A DNA stretch of 64,000 nt from Lachnospiraceae bacterium UBA7093 (GCA_002492465.1 DKYT01000004.1:1-64000), one strand, 5' to 3'; positions 51,914 to 61,427 are shown, counted from the stretch's first letter. A program made the numbers and translations. The notes: a model not told the origin generated them from the sequence alone.

Positions 51914-52765
51914 ATGAGCGGGTTATTATCAGGGCTGGGAAAGCTGGGGCTTAAGAATTTGGAAGGCATGGATTTGTATGAGGAGGAAAAAAAGACGGAG
52001 CAGGCGGCAAAGGCAGCGCCTCCTGTTATGAAGGAGACAGATTATCTCTTTGACAAAACCTATGAATGCCCCATATGCGGCGGTCAGATCAAAGCCAGAA
52101 CAATGAAGTCGGGGAAAGCAAAGTTATTGCGTGCCGATGTGGATTTACGCCCTGTGTATGAAAATATTGAGCCTTTGAAATATGATGTGATTCTCTGCCC
52201 ACATTGCGGCTATGCAGCGTTTGTGCGTTATTTTAAGGGACTTACCGCTTTTCAGACAAAGGCGATTAAGGAGGCGATCTGCGCTTCTTTTCAGCCCATA
52301 CATGAGGAAAAAGAGACCTATACCTATGAGGAGGCAATCAATCGGTATAAGCTATGCCTTGCCAATGCCATAGTAAAACATGCCAAGGCAAGTGAAAAGG
52401 CATATATCTGTTTAAAGGCAGGCTGGCTTCTGCGCAGTATGAGAGAGAGCCTTGACAGTTCCGCCCAGGATTACGAAAAGAAAGTGGCGGAAGTACAGGA
52501 GCAGGAGAACGAATTCCTGAAGAATGCACTGGAAGGTTTCCTGGGAGCAAGGGAAAGTGAGAATTTTCCCATGTGCGGTATGGATGAGATTACAGTGGAT
52601 TACCTGATTGCCGCACTTGCTATGGAGCAGGATAGATTTGACGTGGCTTCCCGTATTATTTCCAACATTCTGGTTTCCCCTTCGGCGACCAGCAGAATGA
52701 AGGATAAGGCGAGGGACTTGAAGGAAATGCTGGTGGCAAAAATGAAGGAGAAAAATGCCAATTAA
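51914..52765 (+). CDS. DUF2225 family zinc-ribbon protein
   Basis: A 283-residue cytosolic protein. Near the N terminus there is a zinc ribbon formed by CPICGG (about residue 50) and CPHCGY (about residue 95). The rest is helical, with repeats that look like TPR units (EEAINRYKLCLANAIVK, ASEKAYICLKAGWLLRSM, DRFDVASRIISNILVS). This is the pattern of DUF2225 proteins, widely found in Firmicutes, with no known function. It ends three bases before the MocR gene, so the two are translated from one mRNA. Confidence 0.88.
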   Translation: MSGLLSGLGKLGLKNLEGMDLYEEEKKTEQAAKAAPPVMKETDYLFDKTYECPICGGQIKARTMKSGKAKLLRADVDLRPVYENIEPLKYDVILCPHCGYAAFVRYFKGLTAFQTKAIKEAICASFQPIHEEKETYTYEEAINRYKLCLANAIVKHAKASEKAYICLKAGWLLRSMRESLDSSAQDYEKKVAEVQEQENEFLKNALEGFLGARESENFPMCGMDEITVDYLIAALAMEQDRFDVASRIISNILVSPSATSRMKDKARDLKEMLVAKMKEKNAN

Positions 52766-52767
52766 TT

Positions 52768-54210
52768 ATGAATGCGCTTACCATACAGCTTACGGACACA
52801 GACGGCAAATGTCTGTACCAACAGATTTATGAGTATATCAGGGATGAAATCAGAAAAGGGAAGCTTCTCGCAGGAGAGAAGCTTCCCTCAACTCGTTCAC
52901 TGGCGGAATATTTGCAAGTGGCAAGGAGCACAGTGGATTTTGCCTACGGGCAGCTGGCGGCGGAGGGATATATAGAGGCAAGACCCTGTAAGGGTTATTT
53001 TGTAAGTCATACGGAGGAATTGCTTCACTTGTCTAAAGAGGATGCGGAACCTTCCTTTGAGGTGGATTTTCTGCCTGGGGAGGAGGGAGAAAAGGCTGTT
53101 TTTGACTTTTCCCCCCATGGGATCAGCCTAAAGTATTTCCCATATGCCACATGGAAAAAAATAACCAAAAATATATTGGTGGACGCAAACAGTGAAATGT
53201 TTGCCCTGGGGAACGCCCAGGGAGATTTTTCTCTTCGGGAAACCATCAGCAGATACCTGCATTCTTCCCGGGGGGTGAATTGCCGTCCGGAGCAGATCGT
53301 GGTGGGAGCGGGAACAGATTACCTGCTTATGCTGCTGGAGAAGATTCTTGGCAGGCATGTACCGATTGCCATGGAAAATCCCACTTATAAGCGTGCCTAC
53401 AGAGTGTTTCAATCTTTTGCCTATGAGATTCATCCGATTTCCATGGACGAGAGCGGAATGAATATGGAAGAACTGCGCAAAACCAATGCGCGGGTGGTTT
53501 ATGTGATGCCCTCTCATCAATATCCTACCGGAATCGTTATGCCCATCGGAAGAAGAATGGAGCTGTTGAAATGGGCGCAGGAGAGGGAGGACAGATATCT
53601 GATCGAAGACGACTATGACAGTGAGTTCCGTTACAGAGGAAAACCGATTCCATCTTTACAGGCTTCCGACAGAAGCGGAAAGGTGATTTATATGGGAACC
53701 TTTTCAAAGTCCATTGCGCCGGCAATTCGTGTGGGATATATGGTGCTTCCCCCAAGACTTTTGAAGGCTTATCGGGAAAACTGCGGGTTTTATGCTTCTA
53801 CTGTATCCAGAATCGATCAACGTATTTTAAATGAATTTATTCGGGAGGGCTATTTTGAACGCTATTTGAATAAGATGCGGAAGCTGTACAAGTGCCGGCA
53901 CGATTTCCTGTTGGGGCAGCTTGCGGCTTTTGAAAAGGAATTTTTGATTTCCGGAGAAAACGGAGGACTGCATATGCTTCTTTCAAGCAAACGCCATGTA
54001 CCGGAGGCGGAGCTGATTGAGGCGGCGGGCAGGGAAGGGGTCAGGCTGTACGGGCTTTCGGACGCCTGCATGGAGCATTACCCCGGGCAGGAAAAAACAG
54101 CTGGAGCAGCTTTTTCCAGCACTGTCCTTCTGGGCTATGGAGCTTTGGAGGAGCAGGAGCTTGCAGAAGGAATCAGGAGGTTAAAGAAAGCCTGGGGCAT
54201 CTATTTGTAG
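52768..54210 (+). CDS. MocR/PdxR-type PLP-dependent regulator
   Basis: A 480-residue fusion. The N-terminal GntR-type winged helix (about 1-80: LYQQIYEYIRDEIRKGKLLAGEKLPSTRSLAEYL) is followed by an aminotransferase class I fold with NPTYKRAYRVF, YVMPSHQYPTG, EDDYDSEFRY, and the PLP lysine in MGTFSKSIAPAIRVGY near residue 315. MocR proteins sense PLP or an amino acid and control vitamin B6, GABA or taurine genes. No such gene is adjacent here; the gene upstream is DUF2225. A regulon elsewhere is likely. Confidence 0.93.
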   Translation: MNALTIQLTDTDGKCLYQQIYEYIRDEIRKGKLLAGEKLPSTRSLAEYLQVARSTVDFAYGQLAAEGYIEARPCKGYFVSHTEELLHLSKEDAEPSFEVDFLPGEEGEKAVFDFSPHGISLKYFPYATWKKITKNILVDANSEMFALGNAQGDFSLRETISRYLHSSRGVNCRPEQIVVGAGTDYLLMLLEKILGRHVPIAMENPTYKRAYRVFQSFAYEIHPISMDESGMNMEELRKTNARVVYVMPSHQYPTGIVMPIGRRMELLKWAQEREDRYLIEDDYDSEFRYRGKPIPSLQASDRSGKVIYMGTFSKSIAPAIRVGYMVLPPRLLKAYRENCGFYASTVSRIDQRILNEFIREGYFERYLNKMRKLYKCRHDFLLGQLAAFEKEFLISGENGGLHMLLSSKRHVPEAELIEAAGREGVRLYGLSDACMEHYPGQEKTAGAAFSSTVLLGYGALEEQELAEGIRRLKKAWGIYL

Positions 54211-54258
54211 GATGCGCCAGGCTTATCGATGTTCGTTTAGCATAAGGACGGTATTTGC

Positions 54259-54756
54259 TTACGCTTCGTCATCAAAAAATTCCTCTACGGTTTCTTGGGA
54301 AGCGGCATTTGCCGCAGATTCTTCTGAGGGAGCCTCCTGGGAAGCTTCAGAGGAGGAAACCGTTTCCTCCGGCTTACTTTCGGAGGAATTTTTATTCCCG
54401 CTTGGAGGGGTTAAATCTGTAAAGTTACTGTTGGGGTGCGCCTGATTTTCTGTGACAGATTTAACGGTGTCTTTTACCTGCTGTACAGAATCTGCAATTA
54501 CTTCTTTTGCCTTGTGGAAAGCTTCGGAAGCGATCGCCTCCGCCTTGTCAAGGTTAAGAGATACATAGGAACGCTCTTTGTCTGTCTCTGTGTCCTCGTC
54601 AAGGTCTTCGCTGAAATCATCGAAATCGTCGTCTCCATCGTCATCCGCCGGTGAAGAAGGAGTGTTGTCTTTGGTCTGTAAATAACGGTATGCGCCATAA
54701 GCGGCTGCGCCTGCTACGGCGGAGAAAAGTAAAAATTTACCAAATTTTTTGGACAT
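54259..54756 (-). CDS. Acidic single-pass membrane protein (YtxH-like)
   Basis: A 165-residue protein with one N-terminal helix (about 5-27: KFGKFLLFSAVAGAAAYGAYRYL), then a very acidic stretch of Asp and Glu, a helix with the YtxH-type alternating Ala/Lys/Glu pattern (DKAEAIASEAFHKAKEVIAD), and a Ser/Glu-rich disordered tail ending FFDDEA. Similar proteins are often stress-related, but I cannot assign a function. It is convergent with the MocR gene (48-base gap) with no clear terminator between. Confidence 0.8.
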   Translation of the reverse strand: MSKKFGKFLLFSAVAGAAAYGAYRYLQTKDNTPSSPADDDGDDDFDDFSEDLDEDTETDKERSYVSLNLDKAEAIASEAFHKAKEVIADSVQQVKDTVKSVTENQAHPNSNFTDLTPPSGNKNSSESKPEETVSSSEASQEAPSEESAANAASQETVEEFFDDEA

Positions 54757-54843
54757 AAAAGTGCTCCTTTCGGTTATTTATCATCTAGTAATATCTTAAT
54801 ACTATTTTGTGAAAATGAAAAGAGAATATGTATTAAAAATCCA

Positions 54844-55704
54844 TTAAATTATAGCGGGAGGATTTTGGAATGGCTGGCAGTTGGCTTTATTCTGCACTAA
54901 ATCCTGGTGGTAAAAATAGTTGATATGGTTTATGGAATGCAGATTGCAAAATTCCTCAATTTCGGCGGACAATTCTTCCCAATATGTCCGGTTCCCATTT
55001 CGATATATATCGTCATATAAGGTTGCAAGCTGGGGATAAGACGCTTGGATATAGTTCAGTATGCGGTGTTTATAGGATCCACGCAAATTTAGATTTTCAA
55101 ACCAGTATTCATCTACATAATCTTGGCTTTTGCAAATGATAGACTTGAAATCTGTTATTTTGGGAAACATAGGCGACATAAACAGTACGGTATAAATGTT
55201 GTTTGTATGTAACGTCTGCAGTGTCTGAAGCCGCTGGAAAATGCTGTCGGCATGATCCATATCAGCCCTGAATTGCTCGTCTAAGGTGTTGATTGATACG
55301 GCGACTTTCAGGTTTTTGCACTGCTTTAATAAATCAAGATCCCGCAAAATCAGTTGTGATTTGGTGGAAATGGTCAGATTACAATCAATTTTAGTTAATT
55401 GCTCCAGAATTTTCCGGGTACACTGATACTTTTCCTCGTATGGATTATAACAATCCGTTACCGATGAAAGAAAAACGGATTTGCCCTGTAATTTTTTTCC
55501 GTTGATTGGTTTATCGCACAGTTTGATATCAAGAAAGATTCCCCATTCTTCCTTATGATTTGAAAATCGTTTCATAAAACAGGCATAGCAGTATTTGCAG
55601 GCATGAGGACAGCCTACATAGGGATTGATCACATAGTCGCTTGCTGGCAGATTGGATTTTGTAACCAGATCCTTTACCTTGATTTCTCTTTCTATGACAC
55701 TCAT
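54844..55704 (-). CDS. Radical SAM protein of the SPL/YfkAB-like group
   Basis: A 286-residue enzyme. The iron-sulfur CxxxCxxC site is in GCPHACKYCYACF near residue 38. The following region (FLSSVTDCYNPYEEKYQCTRKILEQL, ISTKSQLILRDLDLL) is typical of the spore-photoproduct-lyase-like radical SAM group. The substrate is unknown. Its start overlaps the stop of the XRE gene by four bases (ATGA), so the pair is translationally coupled. It belongs to an AT-richer stretch than the surroundings. Confidence 0.88.
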   Translation of the reverse strand: MSVIEREIKVKDLVTKSNLPASDYVINPYVGCPHACKYCYACFMKRFSNHKEEWGIFLDIKLCDKPINGKKLQGKSVFLSSVTDCYNPYEEKYQCTRKILEQLTKIDCNLTISTKSQLILRDLDLLKQCKNLKVAVSINTLDEQFRADMDHADSIFQRLQTLQTLHTNNIYTVLFMSPMFPKITDFKSIICKSQDYVDEYWFENLNLRGSYKHRILNYIQASYPQLATLYDDIYRNGNRTYWEELSAEIEEFCNLHSINHINYFYHQDLVQNKANCQPFQNPPAII

Positions 55705-56375
55705 AAAATGGCACCTCCATGGAAAGTGCAGGTATATACTTTATCCTGCTTGCAATATATTTTTTCGTCGCCGGAGAAGCATTCAAAATCCCCTTGTATT
55801 TGGCATTGATATAAATAATCTCCCTTTTGGTATAATTCCGGTCCGCGAAACGGCATGGAAAATGATACATGAGAAAGCGCCTCCTTTAGAAAAGCGATAT
55901 TAAAGTTTTCATTCAGGCTTTTCCCATAATAATTCATTGCCCACATTGGCTTATTTTTAAGCCAAATACACTCCTCGCCTGCGAAATTTTGATTTCCCAG
56001 ATAACTGTCCATATAAAGATAATCGCCTTCCGCATATTGGAAGTCGTGGGAGGCAGGTTTTGACGGCAAAATCTCATTTTGCCCTGCAGCATAGGTATTG
56101 GTCTTTGCCCTGATCAGGAAAGCCCGAATATCCTGTTTGGGATAAGGGGGATCACAAAAAAAATTTACTGTACAGATATCCTCTTCCTTTACAAGTCTGT
56201 CAATGGAAACCTTGAAAATATTACTGAGCTGTATGAGATTTTGAAGATCGGGAAATGACTGTCCGTTTTCCCATTTTGTTATGGATTGCCTGGATAGATC
56301 CAATTTATTTGCCAGTTCTTCCTGGGATAATTTCATATTTGATCTTAATATTTGTAATTTTTCTTTGAATTCCAT
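55701..56375 (-). CDS. XRE family regulator with DUF5680 domain
   Basis: A 224-residue protein. Residues 1-62 are an XRE helix-turn-helix (FKEKLQILRSNMKLSQEELANKL, SRQSITKWENGQSFPDLQNLI). The C-terminal two-thirds resembles DUF5680: a ligand-like fold with GDYLYMDSYLGNQNFAGEE and a second copy-like GDYLYQCQIQGDFECFSGDE, the conserved aromatic WAMNYYG between. It has a good promoter on the minus strand. Pairing with a radical SAM enzyme in one operon is unusual and suggests it senses the substrate or product of that enzyme. Confidence 0.87.
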   Translation of the reverse strand: MEFKEKLQILRSNMKLSQEELANKLDLSRQSITKWENGQSFPDLQNLIQLSNIFKVSIDRLVKEEDICTVNFFCDPPYPKQDIRAFLIRAKTNTYAAGQNEILPSKPASHDFQYAEGDYLYMDSYLGNQNFAGEECIWLKNKPMWAMNYYGKSLNENFNIAFLKEALSHVSFSMPFRGPELYQKGDYLYQCQIQGDFECFSGDEKIYCKQDKVYTCTFHGGAIL

Positions 56376-56405
56376 TTTTTCTCCATTCCAATGTGGTTTA
56401 CAAAA

Positions 56406-56434
56406 ATTATACTTTATGGATACGCTATATACAA
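56406..56434 (-). promoter_or_regulatory. Promoter of the XRE-radical SAM operon
   Basis: On the minus strand TTGTAT (56434-56429), 17-base spacer, TATAAT (56411-56406), 31 bases before the XRE start. The rest of the 327-base gap (56376-56701) holds the TetR promoter and nothing else I can name. Confidence 0.75.
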
Positions 56435-56601
56435 TTCATTTGTGGGTTCCAATTTGGCAACTGACAGGTGCAAAAAACATAAACCGCAATTTTTGAATAA
56501 TCTATACTTTAAAACTGGAAAATTTCTTTTTTAATGATTAGAGGTGTGAATACCAGATGTGGTAGCCGCAAAAAAAGTCACCACTAGTTTCCCTGAAACG
56601 A

Positions 56602-56630
56602 TTGAAGATCGCCCCAAAGTGTGCTATATT
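56602..56630 (+). promoter_or_regulatory. Promoter of the TetR gene
   Basis: TTGAAG (56602-56607), 17-base spacer, TATATT (56625-56630). Its position rules out translation from the upstream part of the open frame and supports ATG 56702. Confidence 0.7.
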
Positions 56631-56701
56631 TATTTTCGACTCATAAAGTCAATAAAGCTGTTGGTAAGGGATGCACAAAGGTGCAGCGGAGTAATATTTT
56701 T

Positions 56702-57304
56702 ATGAATGAAAAGTTTTTTGATTTAAAAAAGGAAAAGCAGGACAGGATGATCAACGGAGCGCTTAAAGTGTTTGCCATGAACGGTTATGAACATGCCAGT
56801 ACCGATGAGATTGTAAAGGAAGCGGGGATCAGCAAGGGACTGTTGTTTCACTACTTTATCAGCAAGCTGGGGCTTTATTCTTTTATTTATGATTACAGTG
56901 TTAAGTACATACAGTTAGAGCTCTCCACAGGGGTGTCAAAGGAGGAGACGGACTACTTTAAGCTTCTTGGGCAGATTAAGTTTTCTCAGCTCCAGGTTAT
57001 GAGAAATTATCCCTATATGCTGCAGTTTATCAACAAAAGCAAGGGTGAAAACATGAGCGAGGCGCTGATGGAAACGGAAGAAAAAAGAGGGATCCTGCCT
57101 GAATTATATGACGAAATTATGAGCAATGCCGATTTTAGCAGATTCAGACCGGATGCAGACGTAGGGAAGCTTACCAAGGTGATCGAATATACGGTGGACG
57201 GTCTTATGGAGGAGCAGTTTAGAACAGAATCTTTTCAGCCGGAAATTTATCACAAAGAAATGACCCAATATCTGGATATGCTGAGAAAGCTCAGCTATCG
57301 ATAA
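56702..57304 (+). CDS. TetR/AcrR family regulator
   Basis: A 200-residue repressor. The N-terminal helix-turn-helix (about 8-55: RMINGALKVFAMNGYEHASTDEIVKEAGISKGLLFHYF) is followed by a helical ligand-binding domain (about 60-200) with a tail of alternating charged residues. The frame is open upstream, but the promoter places the start at ATG 56702, with GGAG about 13 bases before it. The DUF6062 gene starts 21 bases later and is probably co-regulated. Ligand is unknown. Confidence 0.92.
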   Translation: MNEKFFDLKKEKQDRMINGALKVFAMNGYEHASTDEIVKEAGISKGLLFHYFISKLGLYSFIYDYSVKYIQLELSTGVSKEETDYFKLLGQIKFSQLQVMRNYPYMLQFINKSKGENMSEALMETEEKRGILPELYDEIMSNADFSRFRPDADVGKLTKVIEYTVDGLMEEQFRTESFQPEIYHKEMTQYLDMLRKLSYR

Positions 57305-57325
57305 GAGGAAAGGCAGGGTGTGTAA

Positions 57326-58090
57326 ATGAAGGAAAAGCTTTATACGATTCCCTTAAACGATGCGGTGAATGCAGACGACGAGTGCCCCTTTTGCTATATT
57401 GAAAGGGCGGTAGAGCAGGATTTGATAGATTTCGTTTTGGGGTCAGGCTCATCTTATATGGAAAGCGACGTAAGGGAGGCAACGGATCAGGCGGGCTTTT
57501 GCAGGGCGCATTTTAAGAAAATGTTTGACTATGGAAACACTCTGGGAAACGGGTGGATCTTAAAAACCCATTATATGCGGATGAACCAGGAGATGAAGGA
57601 GCAGTTTAAACGGTTTACGCCATCCGCCAAGTCCTCTTTTTTAGGCAGGCATAAGAAGAGCGGCGAGCGGGAAAACGCCATTGGCATGTGGGTACAGGAA
57701 AAGGAAAATTCCTGCTATATCTGTAAGCGTTTTGCGGATACCTATGACCGCTATCTGGATACCTTTTTTTATATGTACAAAAAGGATGAGGATTTCAAAA
57801 AAAGAATTTTAGGAGGCAAGGGCTTTTGCCTACATCACTTTGGAGACCTGTGCGAGTACGGGGAAAGCAGGTTAAACGATAAGGAGAAAAAGGATTTTTA
57901 TCCGGAAATGTTTGCGCTGATGGAAAGAAACATGGAGAGACTTCAGGAGGACGTTTCCTGGCTGGTGGAGAAGTTTGACTATCGCAATAAAGACGCGGAC
58001 TGGAAGAATTCCAGGGATGCCGTCCAGAGAGGGATGCAGAAATTAAAGGGCGGCTATCCCGCCGACCCGGTTTACGCTATGAATAAATAA
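57326..58090 (+). CDS. DUF6062 family Cys-rich protein
   Basis: A 254-residue cytosolic protein with three Cys/His clusters: CPFCYIE near residue 20, FCRAHFKKM near 58, CYICKRF near 130, and GFCLHHFGDL near 170. This arrangement is that of DUF6062 proteins of Clostridia, probably metal or iron-sulfur binding. No function is known. It is co-directional with the TetR gene and ends at a strong terminator shared with spoVAC. Confidence 0.86.
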   Translation: MKEKLYTIPLNDAVNADDECPFCYIERAVEQDLIDFVLGSGSSYMESDVREATDQAGFCRAHFKKMFDYGNTLGNGWILKTHYMRMNQEMKEQFKRFTPSAKSSFLGRHKKSGERENAIGMWVQEKENSCYICKRFADTYDRYLDTFFYMYKKDEDFKKRILGGKGFCLHHFGDLCEYGESRLNDKEKKDFYPEMFALMERNMERLQEDVSWLVEKFDYRNKDADWKNSRDAVQRGMQKLKGGYPADPVYAMNK

Positions 58091-58097
58091 AAGAATT

Positions 58098-58135
58098 GTG
58101 CCGGAGGATAAGAAAGTTATCCCCGGCACTTTTTA
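58098..58135. terminator. Terminator between DUF6062 and spoVAC
   Basis: GTGCCGG-GGATAA (58098-58111) pairs with TTATCC-CGGCAC (58117-58129), followed by TTTTT. It serves the + strand; the convergent spoVAC stop codon lies at its edge. Confidence 0.88.
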
Positions 58136-58612
58136 TAGCCATCCGAAGGCTTTCCCCAGCCAATAGCAAAGTCCCAGAAGCCAGCTTGTGAAAATACCGT
58201 AAAGAATAACCGGACCGGCAATGGTAAAAATTTTGCACCCGATGCCGAATACCTGTCCTTCCTTTTTAAATTCTACGGCGGGAGCCGCTACGGAGTTGGC
58301 AAATCCGGTAATGGGAACCAGAGCGCCTGCGCCTCCGAATTTGACGATAGAAGGATAGATGTTGAAGCCGGTAAGCAGAACGCTGCAAAATACAAGCACA
58401 AGGGAGCAAAAGCTTCCTGCCGTTTCCTTATCCATCCCCAGCTGACCTGAGGCAAAATTTAAAAGAACCTGTCCAATCACGCAGATGATGCCTCCGGTGA
58501 TAAATGCCTTTAGCATCTGTAGGTACAGATTGTGGGTGGGAGTGATTATTTTTACATATTCTTCGTAATCTTTTTCAAGGTTTTTTTGCTCTTCACTTTT
58601 GGGTTCGCTCAT
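58133..58612 (-). CDS. spoVAC: Stage V sporulation protein AC
   Basis: A 159-residue membrane protein with four to five helices. The pattern YEEYVKIITPTHNLYLQMLKAFITGGIICVIGQ and the later PSIVKFGGAGALVPITGFANSVAAPAVEFKKEGQVFGIG match SpoVAC, part of the spore inner-membrane channel for dipicolinic acid and Ca2+. The ATG at 58612 is behind GAGGA; the frame runs further upstream without a better start. It faces away from spoVAD, which lies 2.9 kb off on the other strand, rather than in one spoVA operon. Confidence 0.9.
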   Translation of the reverse strand: MSEPKSEEQKNLEKDYEEYVKIITPTHNLYLQMLKAFITGGIICVIGQVLLNFASGQLGMDKETAGSFCSLVLVFCSVLLTGFNIYPSIVKFGGAGALVPITGFANSVAAPAVEFKKEGQVFGIGCKIFTIAGPVILYGIFTSWLLGLCYWLGKAFGWL

Positions 58613-58865
58613 ATTTTCCTCATTTCTGCGCTTTTCGCTGCGCGCAAGAATATTTTCGGTTAGTTTGTGCAGTTTAAAAAAATCTATGCAGTAAAATGTA
58701 ATAAAAATGTAATAGATATGATGCAAAAATGATGCATGCGTCTTTTATAATAAAATGGATTTGAAAAATAAAGATTCAATTAACGACGGGGAACATCCTT
58801 GTAGATTTAAAATCAGGGTGTTACAATAAATATCACGAATCGAAAGATAAATGCAGGGGAATGTT

Positions 58866-60242
58866 ATGGTCAGCTTTTCTAGTTTGGAATTTCTGTTTCG
58901 CTTTTTACCGGTTTTTCTAATTTTATATTTTGCAGTGCCTGTCAGGTACAGGGAGACAGTATTTTTGGTGGGAAACCTTTTCTTCTATGCGGTGGGGGAA
59001 CCTGCTTTTGTTTTGGTGTTGATTTTGCTTACCGTGATAAACTATGCCATGGGTATGCGGATCTGGAAGCTTGGAGAGGGCTTTACCATTCATGAATGGC
59101 AGAAAAACAAGCGGAAACGATATATGATACAGGCGGTGGCGCTGGATGTGGCGGCGCTGGCGGTATTTAAAGGGCTTGCTGTGTTTGTGGACAACACACT
59201 GCTGCCCCTGGGCATTAGTTTTTATATTTTCAAGATGATTTCTTATCAGGCGGATCTGGTGCGGGGAGAGATTTGGAGTAAGCCGGATTTCCGGCGGACG
59301 GCATTGTATTTTACCATGTTTCCCCAGGTGGTCTCGGGACCGATTATGCGATATAATGAGGGAGAGCTTGACCGGGAAAAGACTTCCTCTCTGGAACAGT
59401 TTGAGGACGGTTTGAAGTATTTTGCTGCGGGGCTTGGGATGAAAGTGCTTTTGGCGGACCGGCTTGCCATTTTATGGAATGATCTGCAGATGATTGGTTT
59501 TCAAAGTATCTCTACACCTCTGGCGTGGCTGGGGGCGGTGGGATATTCTCTCCGGCTTTATTTTGACTTTTGGGGATATTCTCTGATGGCGTCGGGGATT
59601 ATGGTGATGCTGGGATATGAATTTATTGAAAACTTTCATCATCCCTATGCCGCAAGGAGCATTGGGGAATTTTACAGAAGGTGGCATATGACCCTGGGAA
59701 GCTGGTTTCGGGATTACGTTTATATTCCCATGGGGGGCAGCCGCTGCCGGAAAAAGAGGCTAATCCTGAATCTTGCCGTTGTATGGCTTTTGACGGGCAT
59801 TTGGCACGGAAACGGTTTTAATTATGTGATATGGGGCGTGGTTTTAGGCGCATTGATTATTTCTGAGAAGCTCTGGTACGGAGAGTTTTTCAAAAAGATT
59901 CCCCTGCTGGGAAATCTGTATGTGCTTGTGCTGATTCCCCTTACCTGGGTGATATTTGCCATAACGGATCTGAAGCAGCTTGGCATTTACTTTGGACGGC
60001 TGTTTCCTTTCTTTGGCGGGGCAGGGCAGGCGGTGAATAAAATGGATATTGTAAGATATGCGCAAAACTACAGCGTTTATCTGATTGCAGGTATTTTACT
60101 ATGCGTTCCGGCGGTGTTTGGCTTCTTTGAGAAGCACAAGAAAAATCCCTTTGTGATAGTGCTGCTGGCGGTGGTTTTCTGGGCATCTGTTTATCTGTTA
60201 TCCAGCAGTGCGGGAAATCCTTTTATGTATCTGAATTTTTAA
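58866..60242 (+). CDS. MBOAT family O-acyltransferase (AlgI/DltB-like)
   Basis: A 458-residue protein with about ten membrane helices. It has VSFSSLEFLFRFLPVFLILYF at the N terminus, QVVSGPIMRYNE, RWHMTLGSWFRDYVYIPMGGSR, and the MBOAT His in TGIWHGNGFNYVIWG near residue 318. Such enzymes transfer acyl groups across the membrane to sugars or D-alanyl carriers. The SGNH protein 37 bases downstream supports an O-acetylation pair, as in PatA/PatB or AlgI/AlgJ. Translation from ATG 58866 is chosen from family starts and AGGGGA upstream; ATG 58851 is less likely. Confidence 0.94.
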   Translation: MVSFSSLEFLFRFLPVFLILYFAVPVRYRETVFLVGNLFFYAVGEPAFVLVLILLTVINYAMGMRIWKLGEGFTIHEWQKNKRKRYMIQAVALDVAALAVFKGLAVFVDNTLLPLGISFYIFKMISYQADLVRGEIWSKPDFRRTALYFTMFPQVVSGPIMRYNEGELDREKTSSLEQFEDGLKYFAAGLGMKVLLADRLAILWNDLQMIGFQSISTPLAWLGAVGYSLRLYFDFWGYSLMASGIMVMLGYEFIENFHHPYAARSIGEFYRRWHMTLGSWFRDYVYIPMGGSRCRKKRLILNLAVVWLLTGIWHGNGFNYVIWGVVLGALIISEKLWYGEFFKKIPLLGNLYVLVLIPLTWVIFAITDLKQLGIYFGRLFPFFGGAGQAVNKMDIVRYAQNYSVYLIAGILLCVPAVFGFFEKHKKNPFVIVLLAVVFWASVYLLSSSAGNPFMYLNF

Positions 60243-60279
60243 CACGGCTTGAAGGCGTTTGGAAAGGTATGGTTTACAA

Positions 60280-61425
60280 ATGAATTTTATCAAAAAGTGT
60301 CCTTTTTTTCTGTTGTTGCTTGGCACAGGGCTCCTTTTTTCGGTTCTGGCAATTGCAGGTAAAAATAATGTATATGCCGCTCAGGAGTATGATCCGGTGA
60401 CGGCTCCGATTCTGTCGGTTATGTTTACGGGCATCAACGATGATGTTTATCCATGGCAGATTTTTACCGGACAAACCAGCCAGGTCATGGCACAGGGGGA
60501 ATTGCCTGGCGAAGAGGAGAATGCTTCGATGGAGGATGGGGCGGATTCCCCGGAGGAAGGGAAGGCACAAACGGATGATGACAGATCTTCTCAGGAAGGA
60601 AGGAATTCTTCCCAGGAAAGTACATCTACCGAAGAAGCAGGGAGTGAAGATGCCGAAAACGAAAGCAGTGTTTCCGGAAATGAGGCAGGATCTGCAGATG
60701 GGGCGGGGACGGCATCAGAGGCAGGCGAGGAAGCGCTGCCGCCCATAGAACCGCTGCGGGAGAGCACCCGGGACGAGTATCTCAATCATATTTCCGCGGA
60801 TATTTACGGAGACGCGGGAGTCCTTCGGGCAGGGGAATATGAATTTTCCGCGGTAGATGAAAGCTATTTTGACGACGCCATGTTTATTGGGGATTCCAGA
60901 ACGGTGGGTTTAAGGGACTATACGGATCTAGCGGAGCACGGCGACTTTTTCTGTGAAACCTCTCTTACGATCTATAAAGTAATGGAAGAGGACTTTAAGG
61001 GAAAAGGAACCATTGAGGAGGCGCTGGCAAATAAGGAATATGGCAAGATCTACATGATGGTGGGCATCAACGAATTGGGAAGAGGCACCACCGAGGATTT
61101 TATGGCGGAATATACCAAGGTGGTTCAAACCCTTCATCAGCTGGAGCCGGAGGCAAAAATCATCATTCAGGGCGTAATGCGGGTGACGGGGGATAAGAAC
61201 AGCTCCGATGCCATTTACAATAACAGCAACATCAATGCAAGAAATAACGCCATTGCAACTTTAGCGGATAATCAGAATATTTTTTATATCGATGTGAATG
61301 AGGTAGTCTGCGACGAGGAAGGAAATCTGAATACAGATTATACCTTTGACCAGATCCATCTTCTGGGAACCTATAACGATTTGTGGAAGCAGTTTTTAAT
61401 GGAGCATGGCGTGAAAAATTCTTGA
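60280..61425 (+). CDS. Secreted SGNH hydrolase partner of the MBOAT
   Basis: A 381-residue protein with a signal/anchor helix (about 6-28), a Ser/Glu/Gly-rich spacer to about 155, and an SGNH/GDSL domain in the C-terminal half: FIGDSRTVGLRDY (block I Ser), MMVGINELGRG (block III Asn), and DQIHLLG (block V Asp-His). In MBOAT pairs this domain moves the acyl group onto the extracellular polysaccharide. ATG 60280 follows GGAAAGG at 12 bases; an in-frame TTG at 60259 is not supported. The operon with MBOAT lies between spoVAC and spoVAD. Confidence 0.92.
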   Translation: MNFIKKCPFFLLLLGTGLLFSVLAIAGKNNVYAAQEYDPVTAPILSVMFTGINDDVYPWQIFTGQTSQVMAQGELPGEEENASMEDGADSPEEGKAQTDDDRSSQEGRNSSQESTSTEEAGSEDAENESSVSGNEAGSADGAGTASEAGEEALPPIEPLRESTRDEYLNHISADIYGDAGVLRAGEYEFSAVDESYFDDAMFIGDSRTVGLRDYTDLAEHGDFFCETSLTIYKVMEEDFKGKGTIEEALANKEYGKIYMMVGINELGRGTTEDFMAEYTKVVQTLHQLEPEAKIIIQGVMRVTGDKNSSDAIYNNSNINARNNAIATLADNQNIFYIDVNEVVCDEEGNLNTDYTFDQIHLLGTYNDLWKQFLMEHGVKNS

Positions 61426-61427
61426 AT

